Assembly (NCBI GenBank): GCA_964584415.1
Contig: CAZOZX010000119.1
Span: 1 to 6,299 of the forward strand
Direction: 5' to 3'
Source: PHAA01 sp964584415
GTDB taxonomy: Bacteria > Bacillota > Syntrophomonadia > Syntrophomonadales > Syntrophomonadaceae
DNA length: 6,299 bases
Below are positions 1 through 6,128 of this stretch, piece by piece. Positions within the stretch are counted from its first letter, which is position 1, and every line of letters begins with the position of its first letter. The notes below the pieces were generated by a model that saw nothing but the letters and a program-made list of their open reading frames with translations, ran no database searches and was not told where the DNA came from. Made by a program: the position numbers and the translations under genes.

Positions 1-264
1 CCCGCCCGGGTCGATATGGCGATTCAGGACAAGGTCGGGGTGATGGCCCAAAAAGTGTTTAAGTCTCTGGGCTGCAGGGGAGTAGCCCGGGTCGATTTCA
101 TAATCGATGCTGATCAGAATCCATATGTCCTGGAGATAAATACAATACCGGGCATGACTGAAATGAGCTTGGTGCCAGATGCAGCTCGAGCCAAAGGTAT
201 GAGTTTTGAAGATGTTGTAGATAAAATTGCCCGGCTGGGCCTAGCAACGCCAGCTCACCGTTAA
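1..264 (+). CDS. ddl: D-alanine--D-alanine ligase, C-terminal part (5' end outside window)
   Basis: This is the last 87 codons of an ATP-grasp ligase that joins two D-alanines with ATP to make the dipeptide used in peptidoglycan precursors in the cytoplasm. The frame is open from the first base of the window, so the ATG at 16 is internal and not the start. Visible motifs are GCRGVARVDF followed by YVLEINTIPGMTEMSLVP. Counted from the window edge, Asp32, Glu45 and Asn47 match in spacing the three Mg-binding residues of E. coli DdlB (Asp257, Glu270, Asn272). The GMTEMSLVP stretch is the usual substrate-side loop, and the tail FEDVVDKIARL is typical of the family C terminus. All key residues of the visible part are intact, so a working gene is likely. 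The gene ends in TAA with no clear hairpin terminator after it. The identification is firm; only the N-terminal two thirds is unseen. Confidence 0.95.
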   Translation, partial: PARVDMAIQDKVGVMAQKVFKSLGCRGVARVDFIIDADQNPYVLEINTIPGMTEMSLVPDAARAKGMSFEDVVDKIARLGLATPAHR

Positions 265-454
265 CCTTAAATAGTCATAACCCGGACTTGAATAAACAAC
301 AAATTTAAACATGCTTAGATATAAACAATAATAAATATCCAGTAAAATCAGAAATAAGACGAAATTTTTAATAATCCGTCACCCTCAATAAAATCTGACC
401 AAAATAATTAAACTAAAGCTTAAATTCATGAGACAAGCTCTGCGGGAAAGTAAT

Positions 455-486
455 TTGACATAGCATCGCAGCAAATTAGCGATATT
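455..486 (+). promoter_or_regulatory. Possible promoter for the UPF0182 gene
   Basis: TTGACA at 455-460 is a perfect -35 consensus. The best -10 candidate is GATATT at 481-486, which matches four of six positions but at a 20-nt spacing instead of 17. No good -10 exists at the normal spacing. The promoter is therefore either weak and activator-dependent, or the TTGACA is fortuitous. An inverted repeat (ATCGC 465-469, GCGAT 479-483, 9-nt loop) fills the spacer and could be an operator. Confidence 0.35.
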
Positions 487-498
487 ACTTAATAAACC

Positions 499-508
499 GG
501 AATATTCC
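499..508. repeat. Perfect 10-bp palindrome GGAATATTCC
   Basis: GGAATATTCC is a perfect palindrome ending 4 nt before the AGGAGG of the UPF0182 gene. It could be a small operator or could weakly influence access to the ribosome binding site. A 10-bp palindrome can also arise by chance in AT-rich DNA, so no function is claimed. Confidence 0.35.
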
Positions 509-512
509 AAGC

Positions 513-518
513 AGGAGG
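513..518 (+). promoter_or_regulatory. Ribosome binding site of the UPF0182 gene
   Basis: A full AGGAGG lies 6 nt before the ATG at 525. It fixes that start codon. Confidence 0.9.
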
Positions 519-524
519 TATACC

Positions 525-3269
525 ATGGAGAACAAATCTAACTGGACCCTCTTAAAAATTGTTGGGTTGATAATTTTGGTCTGGATCCTTTCCGACTTGA
601 ACAGCTACTATGTGGACTGGCTTTGGTTCAAATCGATAAATTTCAGCCAGGTATTCAGCATAACATTAGTTAATCGGTTAGGATTGCTGGTCAGTATTTT
701 TGTAGTGGCCTTTCTTTTCATATGGGGTAATCTATGGCTGACTAAAAGAAATGAACATCCTGAACACGATGGACCTCAACCGTCAAATGAGAATCCCGAT
801 GTAATCTTTATCAACCAGCACCTGGCTGGCTGGGGTAATTTGCTGCGGGGAGAATATCAAAAGTGGATATTTTTAGCGGCTGCTTTGTTTGGCGCCTATA
901 TAGTCAGCAGTGCCCTGGGGAATAACTGGCTTATACTGCAGCAGTATTTGCATAAGACTCCGTTTGGAACCACTGATCCGGTTTTTGGCAAAGACCTGGG
1001 ATTTTATTTTTTTAACCTTTCTTTTTATCACTTCGCCTACGGCCAGCTAATGACTTTATTGTTGGCAACAGCCTTTATAGTGGGCATGATTTACCTGCTT
1101 AATGCGTCCTCTGAGCTATTCATGATTGACTGGGAAGATTTTACCTTTGCTAAAAGTCATATGACAGTTTTGCTGGTTGCTATTTTCGGGTTAAAGGCCT
1201 GGGGCTATAAGCTGGCTACCTATAACATCTTATATTCCAGCAAAGGGGCGGTATTTGGCGCCACTTATACCGATATACATGCCCGCTTGGTGAGCAACCA
1301 GGTGCTAATGGTTGTTGCTTTGGTGGTCGCAGCGCTATTATTGTTCAATTTGTATGCCAAGAGGTTCCGCTGGATTCTTTACAGCATAGGGGCATGGATG
1401 GTGTTGGCCATTGTGCTGGGGGGATTTTACCCGTCCTTGATGCAGAAATTTGTGGTTCAGCCCAACGAGTTCAACCGCGAGAAACAGTATATCGAAACCG
1501 GAATTCAATTCACCCGCCAGGCATATGAACTGGATCAGGTAGAAAACCAAGAATTCAATATAAACACTAATCTAACCATGAATGATATCAAGAACAACGA
1601 CGCCACCATCAGCAATATACGCTTGTGGGACTGGAAACCTATCGGAGACACCTACAAGAGCCTGCAGGAACTGCGTCCCTATTACGTGTTTAATGATGTC
1701 GATATTGACCGCTATACTATAAATGGGCGCTACCGCCAGGTCATGCTGTCCGCCCGGGAAATAGAGCAAACACCTGAGCAGGCCCAGACATGGGTCAACC
1801 AACGCCTTATGTTTACCCATGGTTATGGTTTGGTTATGAGCCCAGTAACCGAGATTGCCCAGGAGGGTTTTCCCAACTTCTATATTAAGGATATTCCCCC
1901 TCAAGCCAGTACCAATATTAAGGTTACCAGACCGGAATTATATTTCGGTGAGAAAACCGATAATTACGTAATTGTTAACACCAAACAGGATGAGTTTGAT
2001 TACCCCATGGGAGATCAGAATGTATTTACCCAGTACCAGGGTGGTGAAGGCATACCGGTCGGGTCCTGGACCCGGCGCCTGATGCTGAGTTGGGTACTTA
2101 AGGATTATAAAATGATTCTCTCTTCCGACATTTCCAATCAGAGCATGGTACTCATGAATCGTAATATTGTTAGCCGGACCAAGAAGGTTGCTCCCTATTT
2201 ACGTTATGATGATGATCCCTATATAGTAATTGACCCGGATGGTAAACTATTCTGGATGTTGGATGCTTATACTTACTCGGATAAATATCCATATTCACAG
2301 CCGTTTGACCAGGCCAGGACCAATTATATCCGCAATTCCGTCAAAATAGTGTGCGACGCCTATACCGGGGAAATGAATTTCTATGTATCCGATCCTCAGG
2401 ATCCGTTAATACAAACCTATCAGAAGATTTTCCCGGCTTTGTACAAACCGATCGAAGAAATGCCAGCCGGACTTAAACCTCATATCCGCTATCCGGTGGA
2501 TTTATTCAGCATTCAGGCTAGTATCTACAGTACCTATCATATGAGTGATCCCGGTGTCTTTTATAACAAGGAAGATATCTGGGTGGTACCCAGTGAATTA
2601 ACAGGCGGGGCCGAGGCTCCGATCGAACCATACTATATAATAATGCGTTTGCCGGGTTCAAATACGGCCGAGTATATCCTTATGCTTCCTTATACACCGA
2701 ATGGCCGGCCTAACATGATTGCCTGGATGTGTGCCCGGATGGACGGAGCCGAATATGGCAAAAAGCTAGTATACCATTTCCCCAAGCAGGAGACGGTTTA
2801 CGGGCCGATGCAGATAGAATCGCGTATTAACCAGGATACCGAAATCTCACGGCAGCTGACCCTTTGGGATCAGAAGGGTTCGAGTGCGCTGCGGGGCAAC
2901 CTGTTGGTTATTCCTATCAATAATTCGATCCTGTATATCGAGCCTCTCTATTTGCAGGCCCAAACCAGTGTTATGCCGGAATTGAAGAGAATCATTGCTG
3001 CTTACGGTAATAAAGTCGTAATGGAGGAGTCCCTGGACAAGGCTCTGGTAGCCTTATTTGGCGGGCAAGAAACAACCACACCTAAACCAGCCACCCCTGT
3101 TCCGGATACAACTGGTGCAAATGTTTCGGTAGCCGAGCTGGCTCAGATTGCGAGGCAGTATTATGATCAGGCAAACAACAGCCTTAAATCAGGGGATTGG
3201 GCTGGATACGGCAACAACATCAATAAGCTGAATGATGTCATCACCCGATTGGAAGAGCTGACTCAGTAG
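525..3269 (+). CDS. UPF0182 (COG1615) family large membrane protein
   Basis: This 914-residue integral membrane protein belongs to the UPF0182 family, for which no biochemical role is established. The ATG is fixed by AGGAGG 6 nt upstream. Seven hydrophobic segments are visible at about 9-29, 47-71, 112-132, 170-192, 212-232, 258-277 and 284-304, all in the first third, as is usual for the family. After the last segment comes the hallmark VQPNEFNREKQYIE (311-324). A large polar part follows, presumably outside the membrane. It carries the conserved acidic motif YDDDPYIVID (561-570) and DAYTYSDKYPYS (580-591). Near the end, a Thr/Pro-rich linker (about 846-866) leads to a helical tail (867-914) with SGDWAGYG, also common in this family. 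The length is normal (family members are roughly 900-1000 residues) and no frameshift is seen. The SGNH hydrolase gene follows after 16 nt, so the two are probably co-transcribed. Family assignment is secure; function is unknown. Confidence 0.93.
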   Translation: MENKSNWTLLKIVGLIILVWILSDLNSYYVDWLWFKSINFSQVFSITLVNRLGLLVSIFVVAFLFIWGNLWLTKRNEHPEHDGPQPSNENPDVIFINQHLAGWGNLLRGEYQKWIFLAAALFGAYIVSSALGNNWLILQQYLHKTPFGTTDPVFGKDLGFYFFNLSFYHFAYGQLMTLLLATAFIVGMIYLLNASSELFMIDWEDFTFAKSHMTVLLVAIFGLKAWGYKLATYNILYSSKGAVFGATYTDIHARLVSNQVLMVVALVVAALLLFNLYAKRFRWILYSIGAWMVLAIVLGGFYPSLMQKFVVQPNEFNREKQYIETGIQFTRQAYELDQVENQEFNINTNLTMNDIKNNDATISNIRLWDWKPIGDTYKSLQELRPYYVFNDVDIDRYTINGRYRQVMLSAREIEQTPEQAQTWVNQRLMFTHGYGLVMSPVTEIAQEGFPNFYIKDIPPQASTNIKVTRPELYFGEKTDNYVIVNTKQDEFDYPMGDQNVFTQYQGGEGIPVGSWTRRLMLSWVLKDYKMILSSDISNQSMVLMNRNIVSRTKKVAPYLRYDDDPYIVIDPDGKLFWMLDAYTYSDKYPYSQPFDQARTNYIRNSVKIVCDAYTGEMNFYVSDPQDPLIQTYQKIFPALYKPIEEMPAGLKPHIRYPVDLFSIQASIYSTYHMSDPGVFYNKEDIWVVPSELTGGAEAPIEPYYIIMRLPGSNTAEYILMLPYTPNGRPNMIAWMCARMDGAEYGKKLVYHFPKQETVYGPMQIESRINQDTEISRQLTLWDQKGSSALRGNLLVIPINNSILYIEPLYLQAQTSVMPELKRIIAAYGNKVVMEESLDKALVALFGGQETTTPKPATPVPDTTGANVSVAELAQIARQYYDQANNSLKSGDWAGYGNNINKLNDVITRLEELTQ

Positions 3270-3285
3270 GAGCGGGGGATCAATA

Positions 3286-3837
3286 TTGGACCAGGCCAAA
3301 ATGAAAATTGTGTGTATAGGTGACAGTCTGACCTGGGGGTTCCCATATGGTCCCATGTATTCATGGGTGCACATGCTGGAGAAGGTTCTGGATATGGAAA
3401 TAATCAACCAAGGCATCAACGGCAACACCACCGGTGATATGCGCTATCGTTTCGAGCGTTCGGTTCTGAACTACCATCCTACCCATGTGGTCATAATGGG
3501 CGGGAGTAACGATGTAATCTGCCAGGTCAGCTATGACCGGATAATATTGAATCTTAAGACCATGACGGAAAATGCTTTGGCTGAAGGGATCAAAGTAATA
3601 TTAGGAACGCCCCCGGCTATAGACTACCCGGAAGAGGAGCGGCGGATGGCGAGAGTGCGGGCATGGGTCACAGAGTATGCCCGGGAAAAAAGTCTCCCGG
3701 TGATCGATTTTGGCGCAGCCTTTTTTGACGAGCAGGGGCGTATTCGCAGTGAATTTCTTTTGGCTGACGGGGCCCATCCGACGCAAAAGGGTTATGAGGC
3801 CATGTTTAAACAGATAGATCCAAGGATATTTGTTTAG
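3286..3837 (+). CDS. SGNH/GDSL-family hydrolase (putative esterase/lipase)
   Basis: This 183-residue protein has all four SGNH blocks. Block I is GDSLTWG with nucleophile Ser14, block II is GINGNT with Gly46, block III is GGSND with Asn75, and block V is DGAHPT with Asp161 and His164. It should hydrolyse ester bonds (thioesterase, lysophospholipase or carbohydrate acetylesterase are all possible). There is no signal peptide or membrane segment, so it is likely cytosolic. I chose the TTG at 3286 because GGGGGA (3274-3279) lies 6 nt before it. The ATG at 3301 would give MKIVCIGDSLTWG, also a typical family N terminus, but has a poor ribosome site. An AGGAG overlaps the UPF0182 stop codon, which suggests coupled translation with that gene. 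The TAG stop directly abuts the stop of the convergent PP-loop gene. The substrate cannot be told from the sequence. Confidence 0.9.
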   Translation: MDQAKMKIVCIGDSLTWGFPYGPMYSWVHMLEKVLDMEIINQGINGNTTGDMRYRFERSVLNYHPTHVVIMGGSNDVICQVSYDRIILNLKTMTENALAEGIKVILGTPPAIDYPEEERRMARVRAWVTEYAREKSLPVIDFGAAFFDEQGRIRSEFLLADGAHPTQKGYEAMFKQIDPRIFV

Positions 3838-4815
3838 TTAAACCGATGACGGCACTTCATCCGGCCGCAGGGGCCGAACCATAAGCGAAGAAGTCTCGCG
3901 GAGATGGGTAACTGCCATATTAGCCAGATCGAGATCACGGGAGTCGCTATAACGAGCTACAATGGCAGCGGCGAAACTTAAATCCGGTTCTTCAGCATAA
4001 TTAAAGACTCTTAACAGACCCAGCGGCCCGGGACGGTCGGTTACCTTAAACAGGTAATCCCCGCCGCGGGCTATTTTGTTTATGCGTTCATTTTCGTTGT
4101 GATTGCGCCCTACTACCAAAAGGACATTTTCATTCAGATAAAAATGGCGTCCCACCTTTAAAATCTCCAGATCACCAGCGGGAATATAGGGTTGAACTGC
4201 AAATATCTTCCTCAGCCGTTTGGAGAAGTTCTCCTGGGTCAACAGGCACCCACCCGCCGGGGTAGGGTATTCTTTGATCTGGTAGTGCTCAGCCAGCTGG
4301 ATCTGCCGGGTGCGGCTGCGGCCGCTGATATCCAACAACCGGCTGCGATCTACCCAGCCCTCTGTTTCGGGGATAGTAGGTTCCAGCAGCAGAGCTGAAA
4401 GTGGCCGCAGTACCAGACCTTGATAGCCTGAAAGCTTTTCGACCTTGTACAGAGCCGGTTTATTTTGACTCATAGGCCGTTCTCCCAGCACTTCGCCGGT
4501 AATAAGAAAGCGGGCCCCGATCTCTTTCATGAACATCCCGGCTGTTTTCAGCATAAAGCCGTGACAGTCTATACAAGGATTAAAATTCTTGCCATAACCA
4601 TAAACAGGGTTTTTCAATATCTCCATATAAGCCGGGCCGATTTCAATTTCCTGGTATTCGACACCTAACTGTTCAGCAGCGGCTCGATTGGCCGGATCAG
4701 CCCCGAAAAAAGGGGAGACGAAATTTACTGCAATTACTTCGATACCTTGTTCTTTAATAACACAAACCGCCAGCATGGAATCCAATCCGCCGGAAAAGAG
4801 ACTAACTGCTTTCAA
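3838..4815 (-). CDS. PP-loop ATPase fused to NFACT-R-like domain; putative tRNA uridine thiolase
   Basis: This 325-residue protein has two parts. The N-terminal part (about 1-200) is an ATP-pyrophosphatase of the ThiI/MnmA/TtuA kind: the PP-loop SGGLDS is at 8-13, followed by NPCIDCH (Cys81, Cys84) and AGGCLLT (Cys190). A CxxC pair plus one distant Cys is the cluster-ligand layout of the [4Fe-4S]-dependent tRNA thiolases. The C-terminal part (about 215-325) resembles the NFACT-R RNA-binding domain, with VVGRNHNENERI, a central YLFKVTDRPGPLG and AAAIVARYSDSRD. Together they suggest adenylation and sulfur transfer onto a tRNA uridine; neither the position nor the sulfur donor is visible. I prefer the TTG at 4815, which has AGGAG (4829-4825) 9 nt upstream and begins MKAVSLFSGGLDS. 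A longer GTG start at 4836 has no ribosome site. The gene overlaps the upstream desulfidase gene by 14 nt, so translation is probably coupled. Domain calls are solid; the tRNA role is inference from the family. Confidence 0.85.
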   Translation of the reverse strand: MKAVSLFSGGLDSMLAVCVIKEQGIEVIAVNFVSPFFGADPANRAAAEQLGVEYQEIEIGPAYMEILKNPVYGYGKNFNPCIDCHGFMLKTAGMFMKEIGARFLITGEVLGERPMSQNKPALYKVEKLSGYQGLVLRPLSALLLEPTIPETEGWVDRSRLLDISGRSRTRQIQLAEHYQIKEYPTPAGGCLLTQENFSKRLRKIFAVQPYIPAGDLEILKVGRHFYLNENVLLVVGRNHNENERINKIARGGDYLFKVTDRPGPLGLLRVFNYAEEPDLSFAAAIVARYSDSRDLDLANMAVTHLRETSSLMVRPLRPDEVPSSV

Positions 4816-5281
4816 TTTGGTGCACTCCTTTTTCACGCAGGAATTCTTGTTCGTTCCAAACCTGGAAACCGTGCTGCTTGAGCATGGCCGTGGTCACCCC
4901 GTCACCCTCGATCATTTTACGGGTAAAGGTGCCGTCATAAATAGCTCCATTACCACATGAAGGACTCCCGCTTTTCATAATGGCCCCGTCCACATTGGCA
5001 TGGATGGCCAGACTAAGGGTTTCCTCCGCACCTTTCATCAACGCGCAGGTTACATCTAGACCATTGCGGTTGATGACCAGGGCCGATGCGGTAATTACAT
5101 CTTTACCCGTCCCGCCGGCTATCTCGCAGGCACTCCGGGGGGTGGGCAGACCGCCCAGCTGTTCCGGGCAGACCGGCAGCAGCTCGCCATCCGCCAGTAA
5201 TTCCGAAAAATAGGGATTAAGATTGTTCCCGCCGTTATATTTGCAGTTGACGCCACAAAGACACGCACTGATTAACTTCAT
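4802..5281 (-). CDS. DUF523/TudS-family [4Fe-4S] thiouracil/thiouridine desulfidase-like protein
   Basis: This 159-residue single-domain DUF523 protein belongs to the family of TudS, an enzyme that removes sulfur from 4-thiouracil or 4-thiouridine compounds with a [4Fe-4S] cluster held by three cysteines. The conserved motifs are ISACLCGVNCKYNG (Cys7, with extra Cys9 and Cys13), PVCPEQLGGL (Cys38, Glu40), and MKSGSPSCGNG (Cys109). Cys7, Cys38 and Cys109 are the likely cluster ligands, and Glu40 plus a Ser of SPSC the likely catalytic side chains. The DUF1722 domain found in the larger tRNA-acting RudS type is absent, so free (thio)nucleotides or bases are the default substrate guess. The ATG is fixed by GGAGG (5293-5289), 7 nt upstream. 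It is the first gene of an operon with the PP-loop/NFACT-R protein, which overlaps its 3' end by 14 nt. The family call is firm; substrate is unproven, and many DUF523 proteins remain untested. Confidence 0.9.
   Translation of the reverse strand: MKLISACLCGVNCKYNGGNNLNPYFSELLADGELLPVCPEQLGGLPTPRSACEIAGGTGKDVITASALVINRNGLDVTCALMKGAEETLSLAIHANVDGAIMKSGSPSCGNGAIYDGTFTRKMIEGDGVTTAMLKQHGFQVWNEQEFLREKGVHQIESS
4825..4829 (-). promoter_or_regulatory. Ribosome binding site inside the desulfidase gene, for the PP-loop gene
   Basis: AGGAG on the minus strand lies within the last codons of the upstream gene, 9 nt before the TTG at 4815. It decides that start over the in-frame GTG at 4836, which has no purine-rich stretch before it. 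The placement points to translational coupling of the two genes. Confidence 0.75.
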
Positions 5282-5302
5282 ATTGCTGCCTCCAATTACT
5301 AC

Positions 5303-5331
5303 ATTCTAAAGATATTTGTATGTCATTTCAA
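5303..5331 (-). promoter_or_regulatory. Sigma-A-type promoter of the desulfidase/PP-loop operon
   Basis: On the minus strand, TTGAAA (5331-5326) and TAGAAT (5308-5303) are separated by exactly 17 nt, and each matches five of six consensus bases. Transcription would start near 5296, leaving a leader of only about 15 nt that is essentially the ribosome binding site (GGAGG, 5293-5289). There is no room for a riboswitch or attenuator, so any control should act on the promoter itself. Confidence 0.75.
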
Positions 5332-5489
5332 CTGTGAGGTAAATGAGGGCTGCAACTCTATACCAGCCGGGCCGACACAATAATGGAAACGGTTAGCTCT
5401 ATTTTGAACAACCGGCTATTTTGGCGATTGTTGTCGCATATCTTTAAATGTGGCGATTCGATTTGCTTATGCCTAATGAGGAATATCTC
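5332..5489. other. Divergent intergenic region with short repeats and a weak CHAP promoter
   Basis: This stretch lies between the minus-strand operon promoter and the plus-strand CHAP gene. It holds CTATTTTG twice (5399-5406, 5416-5423), TGGCGATT twice (5422-5429, 5451-5458), an inverted pair CGGTT (5390-5394) and AACCG (5410-5414), and GCGA/TCGC around 5424-5437. The best plus-strand promoter I can find is TTGGCG (5421-5426) with TTTAAA (5443-5448) at 16 nt, four of six matches each. The repeats could be operator half-sites, but are short enough to be chance. Confidence 0.35.
5478..5482 (+). promoter_or_regulatory. Ribosome binding site of the CHAP gene
   Basis: GAGGA lies 7 nt before the ATG at 5490. 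The in-frame ATG codons at 5448 and 5469 have no ribosome site, so this one decides the start. Confidence 0.7.
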
Positions 5490-6128
5490 ATGCGTACTTT
5501 CAGAATTTCTCCTTATTACCGGGGCTATTATGGAATAGCCCGGCGGAAAAGGATTATCCGGGCGGGCGCCTTCATTATTATTCTATTGCTGTTATCATTG
5601 GGATATCATAAATGTTCTGACCCGAAAATCGGTGCTGTTATTGATAACTACAAGGGTGTAGCCGTTTATTACAACGGCAGCGATGTTGATTGCAGCCATG
5701 GCCAGTATTACAGTAATGACGGCTATTATTACGGCCAGAAATGGCAATGTGTAGAGTTTGTTAAACGATTCTACTTTGAAGCACTTAAGCACCGTATGCC
5801 TGATACCTTTGGCAACGCCAAGGACTTTTTGGATAACCGGGTGCCTTCCGGCAAACTGAACCATCGCCGGGGATTGCTGCAGTACCGAAATGGCAGTATT
5901 GACAAACCCCAGGTGGACGACCTGCTGGTTTTTACGTACGGCCAATATGGACACGTGGCGATCATAAGCAAAGTTGGGGATGATTTTATCGAAGTGGTCC
6001 AGCAAAATGTGGAGGGGCATACACGGCAGGTATTGCCATTGTCCATTAAATCAGGCCGCTATAATATCGGGGACGGTACCCAGCCAGTTGGTTGGCTGAG
6101 GCTGGAAAAGCCCGTGATCAAACCTTAA
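5490..6128 (+). CDS. Membrane-anchored CHAP-domain amidase/peptidase
   Basis: This 212-residue protein starts at the ATG at 5490, chosen for GAGGA 7 nt upstream; the frame is open back to an ATG at 5448 that lacks a ribosome site. A basic stretch, RRKRIIR (18-24), precedes a hydrophobic segment (25-39). There is no lipobox, so this is best read as an uncleaved anchor or a signal peptide, with the rest outside the cell. The CHAP domain follows, with catalytic Cys87 in QKWQCVEFVKRFY and His155 in GHVAII. The texture YKGVAVYYNG, QKWQCVEF and GNAKDF resembles the amidase half of glutathionylspermidine synthetase/amidase more than phage endolysins. At the place of the third catalytic residue (16 residues after the His) the sequence reads VVQQN, where E. 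coli Gsp amidase, as I recall it, has Glu; here it is Gln171. Likely substrates are amide bonds in peptidoglycan peptides or small peptide/polyamine conjugates. It overlaps the convergent transporter gene by 11 bp. Confidence 0.85.
   Translation: MRTFRISPYYRGYYGIARRKRIIRAGAFIIILLLLSLGYHKCSDPKIGAVIDNYKGVAVYYNGSDVDCSHGQYYSNDGYYYGQKWQCVEFVKRFYFEALKHRMPDTFGNAKDFLDNRVPSGKLNHRRGLLQYRNGSIDKPQVDDLLVFTYGQYGHVAIISKVGDDFIEVVQQNVEGHTRQVLPLSIKSGRYNIGDGTQPVGWLRLEKPVIKP

Larger units (their letters stand above)
265..524. other. AT-rich intergenic region with putative promoter and dyads
   Basis: These 260 bases separate ddl from the UPF0182 gene. I see no convincing ORF and no hairpin with a T tract that would end ddl transcription. 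The left 160 bases are plain AT-rich sequence. The right 80 bases hold the putative control elements for the downstream gene: a perfect TTGACA, a 5-bp inverted repeat just after it, a perfect 10-bp palindrome, and the ribosome binding site. Each is listed separately. Confidence 0.6.

Noticed and set aside
358..380. Hairpin GACG...CGTC after ddl as a terminator
   Set aside because: The stem is only 4 bp with a long AT loop and no T tract follows, so it does not look like an intrinsic terminator.
343..395. TAAAATC direct repeat (343-349 and 389-395)
   Set aside because: Seven AT-rich bases repeated once in an AT-rich gap are expected by chance.
1572..1904. 110-codon open frame on the minus strand inside the UPF0182 gene
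   Set aside because: It lies antisense to well-conserved UPF0182 coding sequence, has no protein character I recognise, and is best explained as a shadow of the real gene.
4465..4960. Plus-strand open frames opposite the PP-loop and desulfidase genes
   Set aside because: Both minus-strand proteins have intact conserved motifs across this stretch, and the plus-strand frames lack ribosome sites and recognisable domains.
5448..5489. 14-residue N-terminal extension of the CHAP protein from the ATG at 5448
   Set aside because: There is no ribosome binding site before 5448 or 5469, while GAGGA stands 7 nt before the ATG at 5490.
5595..6020. 141-codon open frame on the minus strand inside the CHAP gene
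   Set aside because: The plus strand encodes a clear CHAP domain over the same bases, and the antisense product shows no family motif.
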